Positions 25,492 to 32,381 of a DNA stretch of 49,096 bases are shown in pieces; positions within the stretch are counted from its first letter, which is position 1; the number at the start of each line of letters is the position of its first letter. The notes under the pieces were generated by a model. That model did no database searches, was not told where the DNA came from, and was given only the letters and a program-made list of their open reading frames with translations. This stretch comes from Muribaculaceae bacterium (lineage in GTDB: Bacteria; Bacteroidota; Bacteroidia; Bacteroidales; Muribaculaceae), in NCBI GenBank assembly GCA_023663365.1, contig JAMPHP010000001.1, positions 978,062 to 1,027,157 on the forward strand. The letters run 5' to 3'. Made by a program: the position numbers and the translations under genes.

Positions 25492-26970
25492 TTACTGATT
25501 CTGAAGAATTTGTTTCCAACGGCCGTATGCCTCGATGTAGGGTGTACGGTCGGCAGCCGGATGGATTTCGTCGAGCTTCACAAGCGAGGCGAATGCCTCA
25601 TCGTTGCTGCTGTAGATACCCGCTCCCATACCTGCGCCTTTGGCTGCACCTACGGCGCCGTCGGTGTCGTAGAGCTCGATGGTGGCTCCCGACACGGAAG
25701 CGAGCGTATCGCGGAAGACCGGGCTGAGGAACATATTGGCCCACCCGGCGTGTATCTTGCTTATTTCCATACCCATGTCGGCCATTATCTCCATGCCGTA
25801 CATGAAGGAGAACACGATGCCCTCCTGCGCCGCACGCAGCAGGTGCCGGCGGTCGTGTATGTTGAAGTTGATGCCGTGGAACGAGCAGCCCGGGGCGCGG
25901 TTCTCAAGCACACGCTCGGCACCGTTGCCAAAGGGCAGGATTGTCACGCCGGCACTGCCTACGGGGGCTTCGGCGGCAAGAGCGTTCATGGCATCGTAGG
26001 AGCATCCTTCGGGTGCGATGTTGCGCTTGCACCACGAGTTGAGTATGCCCGTGCCGTTGATGCAGGTCATCACGCCTATGCGGGGTGCTTCGGCGCTGTG
26101 GTTGACGTGGGCGAAGTTGTTCACACGCGAGAGCGGGTCGTAGTCCACAGTGCCGTTGATACCATAGACCACGCCCGACGTACCGGCGGTTGAAGCCACT
26201 TCTCCAGGGTTGAACACATTGAGCGACAGCGCATTGTTGGGCTGATCGCCGGCACGGTAAGTGATGGGCGTACCTTCTGCCAGACCCAACTTGGCGGCAG
26301 CCTCGGCCGTGAGCCGTCCTTGCTCCGAAAAACTTGGGCGGATTTCGGGAAATATGCTGCGGTCGAAGCCGAAATAATCCATCAGGAAGGTAGCCGGAGC
26401 ATCGGCACGGAAATCCCAGAGCATATACTCCGACAAACCCTCGGGGTTGGTGCATATCTCGCCGGTGAGGCGGTAGGCGATGTAGTCGGCCGGAAGCATC
26501 ACCTTGTATATACGGCCGAAGAGCTCGGGCTCATTCTCCTTCACCCAGGCCAGCTTGGTGGCGGTGAAGTTGCCCGGCTTGTTGAGCAGGCGCGGCAGGC
26601 AGGCCTCTGCACCGAGCTCGGCGAAAGCCTTTTCGCCATAGGGCACGCCACGGCCATCGCACCAGATGATGGCATCGCGGAGCAGCCTGCCCTCGCGGTC
26701 GATGGCCACAAGGCCGTGCATCTGATATGAAAAACCGATTGCCTTGATGTCGGCGGCCTGCACACGGCTCTTGGCGAGCACGGCACGTGTGGCTTCCACG
26801 AGGTAGTTCATCCAGCTGTCGGGATCCTGCTCGGCCCAGCCCGCCTTGAGTGCTTTTATCGGAGCCTCGGTCTTGGGGTAGAAGTCAGAGGCCACACAGG
26901 CTCCCGTGGCGGCATCGACGAGGGCGGCTTTGACCGACGAGGTGCCTATGTCGTATCCTAACAAGTACAT
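25492..26970 (-). CDS. xylB: Xylulokinase
   Basis: A 492-residue FGGY kinase that phosphorylates D-xylulose to D-xylulose 5-phosphate. LGYDIGTSSVKAALVD begins the protein (phosphate loop), GFSYQMHGLVAID and IIWCDGRG hold the substrate region, and RAGDQPNNALSLNVF plus STAGTSGVVYG form the second ATP-binding half. It starts 3 nt after the ROK gene. Confidence 0.95.
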   Translation of the reverse strand: MYLLGYDIGTSSVKAALVDAATGACVASDFYPKTEAPIKALKAGWAEQDPDSWMNYLVEATRAVLAKSRVQAADIKAIGFSYQMHGLVAIDREGRLLRDAIIWCDGRGVPYGEKAFAELGAEACLPRLLNKPGNFTATKLAWVKENEPELFGRIYKVMLPADYIAYRLTGEICTNPEGLSEYMLWDFRADAPATFLMDYFGFDRSIFPEIRPSFSEQGRLTAEAAAKLGLAEGTPITYRAGDQPNNALSLNVFNPGEVASTAGTSGVVYGINGTVDYDPLSRVNNFAHVNHSAEAPRIGVMTCINGTGILNSWCKRNIAPEGCSYDAMNALAAEAPVGSAGVTILPFGNGAERVLENRAPGCSFHGINFNIHDRRHLLRAAQEGIVFSFMYGMEIMADMGMEISKIHAGWANMFLSPVFRDTLASVSGATIELYDTDGAVGAAKGAGMGAGIYSSNDEAFASLVKLDEIHPAADRTPYIEAYGRWKQILQNQ

Positions 26971-26973
26971 CGG

Positions 26974-28077
26974 TCAGACGTTTTTATCGAGTTGAGAAAG
27001 GGCGTAGACGTAAGCACCTATAGAGATGGCTTTCGAGGCACCGAGCTTCGATATTGCTATGCCGGTTCGCTTCATCGAGTCATAGACCACGGTTTCCTCG
27101 CTACCGTACACTTTGATGGGGTGCGGGTCGCCGACCACGAATTTTGCAAATTCGAGCTCGTCGTCGAGGTCGAACACACGCGGCTGCACGCGCTGCACAT
27201 CTTCGCCGCCTACCGTCTTGAGGCATGAGCGGAGCTCACGCAGAAGGGCAGGCATGATATACTTGGCAGCACCGGTGAGACCTCCGCCCACCACAATGAG
27301 AGAGTCGGTAAGCGTCACTGCCGATGCGAAAGCGTCACCGGTGACTTCGCCGAAGAGCTCGAATGCTTTCACCGCTGCCTCGGCATTGCCCTCCTTCTTG
27401 CCTTCGGCTATGAGGAAGATGTCGTAGGGAGTGAGCGAGGGGTCGGCATCGCCCGAGAGGGCTGCGTACTCACGCTTAATGGCACGTATCGACGAGCCTT
27501 CTTCAGCAATGAGGTGCGGCAGGCGCTTGTTGCGCAGGCAGAAAGTCTCGATGCAGGAGTTGTTGCCGAGGTTGAGTTGGCCGTTGATTACCGAACCTAT
27601 ACCGAGGCCGGTGCCGAAGGTGTAGCCCAGGAGATTGGAGTACTGGCGTGTGCCGCCGAGCTCTTTAATGCGCTTGTTGATTTCGGGCAGGATGCCGCCT
27701 GTGGCCTCACCGAAAGCGAAGAGGTCGCCGTCGTTGTTGATGAATACGGGCAGGTCAAATGTCTTGGCCAGGAAAGGACCGAGAGCCACACCCTCGCGGA
27801 AGGAGGGGAAGTTGGGCAGATAGCCTCCGATGATACCTGCGCGGTAGTCGGCGGGGCCGGGGAAAGCGAAGCTGATAGCTACGGGCTTCTCGTCGAGCTT
27901 TTCAATCACTTGGCGGAAACCCTCGACCATGGCTCCGAGGCAGAGGTCGAGGTCGTGCGAGCACGATGGCAGGGTTATGGGGTCAACGATAAATTCATAG
28001 CCTCGCATAGCGCTGAACACCAAATTGGTGCCACCGGCATCGAGGGTTATTACCGTTCGGTTGTCGTTCTTGTACAT
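26974..28077 (-). CDS. ROK-family sugar kinase or regulator-like protein, unusual zinc region
   Basis: A 367-residue ROK protein. The ATP phosphate loop is LDAGGTNLVFSAM (about residues 12-24), followed by ISFAFPGPADY, INNDGDLFAFGEA with the catalytic Asp, and LGYTFGTGLGIGSVINGQL. The usual ROK Cys/His zinc motif after that point is replaced by NNSCIETFCLRNKRLPHLIAEEG, which lacks the CxCGxxGC pattern. There is no DNA-binding domain, so a kinase is more likely than a repressor. Placement 11 nt after manA suggests mannose or fructose; substrate unproven. Confidence 0.82.
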   Translation of the reverse strand: MYKNDNRTVITLDAGGTNLVFSAMRGYEFIVDPITLPSCSHDLDLCLGAMVEGFRQVIEKLDEKPVAISFAFPGPADYRAGIIGGYLPNFPSFREGVALGPFLAKTFDLPVFINNDGDLFAFGEATGGILPEINKRIKELGGTRQYSNLLGYTFGTGLGIGSVINGQLNLGNNSCIETFCLRNKRLPHLIAEEGSSIRAIKREYAALSGDADPSLTPYDIFLIAEGKKEGNAEAAVKAFELFGEVTGDAFASAVTLTDSLIVVGGGLTGAAKYIMPALLRELRSCLKTVGGEDVQRVQPRVFDLDDELEFAKFVVGDPHPIKVYGSEETVVYDSMKRTGIAISKLGASKAISIGAYVYALSQLDKNV

Positions 28078-28088
28078 GATATTTCGGT

Positions 28089-29060
28089 TTAAGGTATATA
28101 CACGGTCACCATTTCGCCTTCACCCTCCACGTCGACCTCAGCGAGGCTTGCGGGGATAAGTGCCGTACGGCCTTGAGTGAGCACGGTGGCGGCTCCGCCC
28201 GGTGTGCGGAGTGTGAGTGTGCCTTTCACAGAGATGGCTATGGTGAAGGAGTCGCGGGCTGCGAGGTCGAGGTGCAGGCTGCCACGCACGGGCACGAGGT
28301 CGGTGTTGAAGTAGGAGCAATGCACGAGCTCGGCACTGCCGTCGGGCTGCGGCACGGGGTGAGTGGCGGCGGCACCTTCAACATCGGCGAAATCGATGGC
28401 ATCGACCGACTCGGCAAGGTGAAGCTGGCGGGGCTTGCCGTCGGCTCCGATACGTCCGTAGTCGTAGATGCGGTAGGTGACGTCGGATGCCTCCTGAATC
28501 TCGAGCACAAAGTTGCCGCGACCTATGCTGTGGACACGGCCAGCCGGCAGGAAGAAAACGTCGCCGGCGTATGTGTCGTACTTGGCAAGAGCTTCTATAA
28601 TAGTGTTGTCGGCCACTGCCTGCTCATACTCTGAGGGGGTGAGCCGGCGCGAAAATCCGGCATAGAGATAAGCCCCGGGAGCCGGTGCTATGCTATACCA
28701 CATTTCTGTCTTGCCCAGCGAATTATGGCGCTTGGCAGCAAGCTCATCGTCGGGATGGACCTGGATTGAAAGGTCGTCGTTGGAGTCGATGAATTTCACC
28801 AGAAGCGGGAACTTTCCGCCGGTGCTCTCCATGAGGCGCTGCCCCATGATGTCCTTGCCATAGCGCTCAATAGCCTCGGGCAAGGTGAGGCCGTCGAGCT
28901 CGCCACCCTCAACCACCGACTCGTGGCCGGGCATGGGCGAGAGCTCCCAGCTCTCGCCTATATCGGAGCCCTGCGAAGGAAGCCCCTTGAACTCGGCGAT
29001 GCGCTTACCGCCCCAGATTACACTTTTGAAATATGTGTTGAATAAGAGGATACTGTTCAT
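28089..29060 (-). CDS. manA: Class I mannose-6-phosphate isomerase
   Basis: A 323-residue zinc enzyme interconverting mannose 6-phosphate and fructose 6-phosphate. Zinc ligands are visible in SIQVHPDDELA (His), KTEMWYS (Glu) and PAGRVHSIGRG (His). ATG 29060 (MNSILLFNTYFKSVIWGG) is the family start; the open frame upstream to 29243 runs antisense through the repeat and promoter and is not coding. It is the first gene of the operon that continues with ROK, xylB, xylA and the symporter. Confidence 0.93.
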   Translation of the reverse strand: MNSILLFNTYFKSVIWGGKRIAEFKGLPSQGSDIGESWELSPMPGHESVVEGGELDGLTLPEAIERYGKDIMGQRLMESTGGKFPLLVKFIDSNDDLSIQVHPDDELAAKRHNSLGKTEMWYSIAPAPGAYLYAGFSRRLTPSEYEQAVADNTIIEALAKYDTYAGDVFFLPAGRVHSIGRGNFVLEIQEASDVTYRIYDYGRIGADGKPRQLHLAESVDAIDFADVEGAAATHPVPQPDGSAELVHCSYFNTDLVPVRGSLHLDLAARDSFTIAISVKGTLTLRTPGGAATVLTQGRTALIPASLAEVDVEGEGEMVTVYIP

Positions 29061-29125
29061 AGCTTTTACGGGTTTACTTTTTATACGAAACAAGCGAGCC
29101 CGGCACTCAACGGCGCCCGTGCATA

Positions 29126-29133
29126 CAAAATTA
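29126..29133 (-). promoter_or_regulatory. -7 element of the manA-xyl operon
   Basis: Minus-strand TAATTTTG, about 65 nt before ATG 29060. A GTTG lies 16 nt upstream at 29150-29153, a weak -33 at short spacing. The left 79-bp repeat begins 14 nt from this box. Confidence 0.5.
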
Positions 29134-29146
29134 CAATTTTTTATAT

Positions 29147-29225
29147 ATGCAACCGCACGCCCGACCGCAAATGTCGACGCATCCGAAAACGCCAAGGCAT
29201 CTCCCCCACCCTCATCAACGACTAC
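29147..29225 (+). repeat. Left copy of the 79-bp direct repeat, with truncated small ORF
   Basis: This copy is 91 percent identical (72 of 79) to 31003-31081 in the same orientation. Homology starts exactly at an ATG and covers 26 codons (MQPHARPQMSTHPKTPRHLP and six more). After base 29225 the two copies diverge; here the frame runs on antisense into the end of the AbiEii gene to a TAA at 29318-29320. This looks like a broken copy of the small gene whose intact form is at 31003. Confidence 0.85.
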
Positions 29226-29232
29226 ACCATCC

Positions 29233-30207
29233 TCATCTTTCACAAACTATTTTCTTGACATACTGCATAAGTGGACTTATAGTGGAAGCAATATCATCCG
29301 GCGCGGGAAGTACTCCATAAGTCAAACGCCCCAATTCCGAACTATATGTCGGAGCCAGCTTGTGCCAAGTTTCATCGAAAGAAGTGAAAAGCACAGATGT
29401 GACCAAGTTCGCCTCCTTCCAATGTGGAGGCCTATCGAACTCGGCTTTATCATGAGAAATCAGCTCCAAAAGATTGGAGGGAAATTCATTTTTAAGATAT
29501 TCCCGACAATCCACATCCTTGCTCATAAAGTGTAAATCGTAAAAATGACGGATTTTTGAAGAAAGTCCTTCAATAGGATTATCGGAGAACGAGAACCTAA
29601 GCAGCGATACGATCTTCTCGCACATCGTCCTACGCTTATCAAGTACATTCAACTCAAACGGAGCCATATCGTATGTCATAATCGCATCTTGCAGACCCTG
29701 CCTTTCAAGTACTTCAGTAATGAACGACTTGATAATTCGTCTCTCGAAAGGATAAGGATTGCCGAATGTGTTGATTTCTAAAATCACAAAACGCCCAAGG
29801 AAGGCAAGGGAAGCATTGGCATCCACTATGGCTGAATTATATGTGTGATAGGTCTTACGAAAGCGATTGTTCTTAATTGTTTCGTTCCCCATATCAGTCT
29901 CCGCCAAGTCAACAGTTGTGTCGTGGCTGATACGCGCCACAAACTTTTTCTGCTGGTTTTGGCTCAAAGTTTCAGTAAGCACAGCAACGTCAACATCCGA
30001 GGAGAAGCGGTCTATCAAACCATACGCCTTGGCAAGTGAAGTCCCGCCCTTCCATACTGCATATTGTGATTTATCATGCCGTGAAAGCCGCTGTAGAATC
30101 TGGCATATCCAATAGTCCTTCTCTACAAACTCCTGAGGCATGTCAAGTAATTTCGCCGCCGATTTTATTACGTCAGCAAACAGTTGCGGTTTTTCATGCA
30201 GTTTCAT
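29233..30207 (-). CDS. AbiEii/AbiGii-type nucleotidyltransferase toxin
   Basis: A 324-residue protein of the AbiEii toxin family. FVEKDYWICQILQ near residues 27-39 and KGGTSLAKAYGLIDRFSSDVDV from Lys53, with the nucleotidyltransferase Asp71 and Asp73, are the core motifs. The middle MCEKIVSLLRF and late segments fit the family. Toxins of this group inhibit growth by transferring nucleotides and are neutralised by an AbiEi-type protein. Its ATG overlaps the stop of the partner gene by 4 bp. Its AT-richer codons differ from the neighbours, suggesting transfer. Confidence 0.9.
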   Translation of the reverse strand: MKLHEKPQLFADVIKSAAKLLDMPQEFVEKDYWICQILQRLSRHDKSQYAVWKGGTSLAKAYGLIDRFSSDVDVAVLTETLSQNQQKKFVARISHDTTVDLAETDMGNETIKNNRFRKTYHTYNSAIVDANASLAFLGRFVILEINTFGNPYPFERRIIKSFITEVLERQGLQDAIMTYDMAPFELNVLDKRRTMCEKIVSLLRFSFSDNPIEGLSSKIRHFYDLHFMSKDVDCREYLKNEFPSNLLELISHDKAEFDRPPHWKEANLVTSVLFTSFDETWHKLAPTYSSELGRLTYGVLPAPDDIASTISPLMQYVKKIVCER

Positions 30208-30929
30208 ACTATTCGCCAGTTTTTCTTTGTTGGTAATGTTTCCTCAGAGATTCCGATTCGATATTCCGTAAGAGGATTTAAAGATTTGTGAAGGGTGGAT
30301 GTCGGTGCGGAGTTTCCATTGTTTTCCAGCATAGCGCCCAGCAATGCACGGACACGTGGTGGATATTTCATGGCAAGATCGACCATAGCTTTGAGCTGAT
30401 TCTCATCCTGTATCTTGATAATATCAGAAAGCCGCTCTATGGAATTAGCGATAGAGGTGTCCGGAATTGACTTTATAAACTTTATCGAATCCAGAATCTG
30501 TAGAAGCGGAATAGTCTCAGCTGTTATTTTGTTTGGCTGCAAAATAAATTGAACGACTCTTCCGTGACGATGGATGGTATCTTTGCGATAGTTGAGTCCA
30601 ATGACTATCACAGAAGAAAACTGTGTTGTCAAACCCATCGAATCCCACACAGAATAGGTGGTAAGATACCCCTCTTCGCAGCCATCCTTATAGAGAATGT
30701 CTCTGACAAGATTTTCGGTCGACGGTGGCACCGGCCCGAGGATTGAGATTCGGGGGCGATAATATTTACCGGGCGCAAGTTTGACAAGCTCCCCCGATTT
30801 TACCATACGACTCAGCTTGACCCTGATATTCTCCCACCATTTAACCGGAAGACCAAGGTCGGCTATCGAAAATACCCGGTCAGAGCCGAGCGCTTCCACT
30901 TGTTTTGCTATTTGTTGAGCTGCTGTCAT
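30204..30929 (-). CDS. DUF6088 protein, AbiEi-like antitoxin
   Basis: A 241-residue protein with an N-terminal winged-helix-like region (IKVEALGSDRVFSIADLG-type start, then NIRVKLSRMVKSGELVKLAPGKYY) and a longer C-terminal domain (LTTYSVWDSMGL, TIHRHGRVVQFIL). This layout matches DUF6088/AbiEi antitoxins, which repress their own promoter and block the toxin in type IV fashion. It is first in the operon, has its own -7 box and sits downstream of a palindrome that may be its operator. Confidence 0.82.
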   Translation of the reverse strand: MTAAQQIAKQVEALGSDRVFSIADLGLPVKWWENIRVKLSRMVKSGELVKLAPGKYYRPRISILGPVPPSTENLVRDILYKDGCEEGYLTTYSVWDSMGLTTQFSSVIVIGLNYRKDTIHRHGRVVQFILQPNKITAETIPLLQILDSIKFIKSIPDTSIANSIERLSDIIKIQDENQLKAMVDLAMKYPPRVRALLGAMLENNGNSAPTSTLHKSLNPLTEYRIGISEETLPTKKNWRIV

Positions 30930-30955
30930 TTTGCGTTACCTTTATTACCCAACTG

Positions 30956-31000
30956 CAAAGTTAATAAAAATGTTCGGTATTCCGCTCTATTTACCGAACA
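30956..31000 (-). promoter_or_regulatory. Promoter and candidate operator of the AbiE-like operon
   Basis: Minus-strand TAACTTTG (30956-30963) is a clean -7 element 26 nt before ATG 30929. Immediately upstream, TGTTCGGTA (30971-30979) and TACCGAACA (30992-31000) form a perfect 9-bp inverted repeat with a 12-nt gap. It covers the -33 position, where no TTTG is present. AbiEi proteins are known to bind inverted repeats in their own promoter, so an operator role is a good guess. Confidence 0.65.
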
Positions 31001-31002
31001 AA

Positions 31003-31081
31003 ATGCAGCCGCACGCCCGTCCACAAATGTCAACCCATCTGAAAATGCCAAGGCATCTCCCCCACCCTCATCAACGACTAC
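31003..31081 (+). repeat. Right copy of the 79-bp direct repeat
   Basis: Partner of 29147-29225. Together the copies bracket the AbiE-like operon and its promoter (1.78 kb between copies). Sequence before the ATG and after base 79 is unrelated between copies. Confidence 0.9.
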
Positions 31082-31098
31082 CTCGTCTAAAAATTTGA
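31003..31098 (+). CDS. Putative 31-residue Pro/His/Arg-rich small protein in the right repeat copy
   Basis: The frame starts MQPHARPQMSTHLKMPRHLP, continues with eleven more residues and ends LPRLKI before TGA at 31096. It is very basic and rich in Pro, His and Arg. Bases 31003-31081 are the right copy of the 79-bp repeat. Seven bases differ from the left copy; in this frame five are synonymous (Gln2, Arg6, Pro7, Ser10, Thr11) and two are not (Pro/Leu13, Thr/Met15). In the opposite-strand frame only two are synonymous. That pattern supports coding, on a small sample. No TAnnTTTG box is seen just upstream. Function unknown: a leader peptide or free small protein. Confidence 0.5.
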   Translation: MQPHARPQMSTHLKMPRHLPHPHQRLPRLKI

Positions 31099-31125
31099 AA
31101 ACATGCTGTAAAACATATAAAAAAA

Positions 31126-31164
31126 TTTGGCGGCGCGAAAAATGGGTGTTAACTTTACACCCAT
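31126..31164 (+). promoter_or_regulatory. Arabinose operon promoter with palindromic operator, probably AraR site
   Basis: TTTG (31126-31129), a 20-nt spacer, and TAACTTTA (31150-31157, one mismatch to TAnnTTTG) form the promoter. A perfect 8-bp inverted repeat, ATGGGTGT (31142-31149) and ACACCCAT (31157-31164) with a 7-nt gap, covers the -7 box. A dimeric repressor there would block RNA polymerase. AraR, encoded three genes downstream, is the obvious candidate. The start codon of galM follows 23 nt later. Confidence 0.75.
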
Positions 31165-31187
31165 AAAATCCTTATAAGCTAACTATC

Positions 31188-32354
31188 ATGACCAAAACCG
31201 TGAAAATCCTGCTTGCCGGAGCGGCCTCGTGCCTCGCTCTGACGTGCTGCAAGCCCGCTCAACCCACCGACACACTCACAAAATCGGGCCTCGATGCCGC
31301 AAAATTTGCGAGCGACGAAAAAGGCACGCCCACCGCACTCTACACCCTCAGCAATGCTTCAGGTGCTGAGGTATGTGTGACCAACTACGGCGGCCGCGTG
31401 GTGTCGATCAGCGTGCCCGACCGCGATGGCAAAGCCACCGACGTGGTGCTGGGCTTCGACAGCGTAGCCGCCTACTATCCCGAAGTGAACAAGAGTGACT
31501 TCGGCGCTGCAATCGGCCGCTATGCCAACCGTATCGCCGACGGCCGCTTCAGCCTCGACGGTGTGGACTACGACCTTCCCCGCAACAACTTCGGTCACTG
31601 CCTGCACGGTGGCACTGATATGGGCACCCTCGGGTGGCAGTACCGTATATATAATGTAGAGAGCCTCACCGACAGCACCCTGGTGCTGTGCATCGACTCG
31701 CACGACGGTGACAACGGCTTCCCCGGCCGCGTCCTTGCCAAAGTCTCCTACACCCTCACTGCCGACAATGCTCTCGACATAGCCTACGAAGCAACAAGCG
31801 ATGCGCCCACCATCGTGAACATAACCAATCACACTTACTTCAACCTCTCGGGCAACCCGGAAAACAGCATCACCAACGATGTGCTCTCCATCAACGCCTC
31901 GGCTTTTACCCCCGTCGACTCCACATTCATGACCACCGGCGAAATACTGCCCGTGGAGAATACTCCCATGGACTTCCGCTCGGCCAAGGTGATAGGCGCC
32001 GACATCGAGCGCGTGGACTATGAGCAAATCAAGAACGCCAACGGCTACGACCACAACTGGGTGCTCGACACCAAGGGCGACATCGAGGTAGAGGCCGCAA
32101 CCCTCTACAGCCCCGCCTCGGGCATCATGCTCACCATGTACACCGACGAGCCCGGCGTGCAGGTCTACACCGGCAACTTCCTCGACGGCACCGTCACCGG
32201 CAAGCACGGCATCGTGTACAACAGCCGCAGCGGTATCTGCCTCGAGACTCAGCACTACCCCGACAGCCCCAACAAACCCGAATGGCCTTCGACGGTGCTC
32301 CGCCCCGGCGAGAAATACTCGAGCCGCACTATCTACCGCTTCTCCGTAAAATAA
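31188..32354 (+). CDS. galM: Aldose 1-epimerase, lipoprotein
   Basis: A 388-residue mutarotase with a lipoprotein signal peptide (lipobox LTCC near residues 18-21). The fold marks are VTNYGGRVVSISVPDRDGK, GAAIGRYANRIADGRF, NNFGHCLHGG, and NITNHTYFNLSG with the catalytic His; the C-terminal GICLETQHYPDSPN carries the catalytic Glu region. It interconverts anomers of arabinose, galactose or glucose; its position at the head of the ara operon points to L-arabinose. An extracytoplasmic site is inferred from the signal. Confidence 0.93.
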   Translation: MTKTVKILLAGAASCLALTCCKPAQPTDTLTKSGLDAAKFASDEKGTPTALYTLSNASGAEVCVTNYGGRVVSISVPDRDGKATDVVLGFDSVAAYYPEVNKSDFGAAIGRYANRIADGRFSLDGVDYDLPRNNFGHCLHGGTDMGTLGWQYRIYNVESLTDSTLVLCIDSHDGDNGFPGRVLAKVSYTLTADNALDIAYEATSDAPTIVNITNHTYFNLSGNPENSITNDVLSINASAFTPVDSTFMTTGEILPVENTPMDFRSAKVIGADIERVDYEQIKNANGYDHNWVLDTKGDIEVEAATLYSPASGIMLTMYTDEPGVQVYTGNFLDGTVTGKHGIVYNSRSGICLETQHYPDSPNKPEWPSTVLRPGEKYSSRTIYRFSVK

Positions 32355-32381
32355 ATACCTAACTCCTAATACCAAACAGCA

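Noticed and set aside
29061..29243. N-terminal extension of manA
   Set aside because: The extension reads antisense through the repeat and the operon's own promoter; ATG 29060 begins the conserved protein.
29147..29320. The left small ORF as an intact 57-codon gene
   Set aside because: After codon 26 it leaves the repeat and runs antisense through the end of AbiEii; this extension is not conserved in the other copy.
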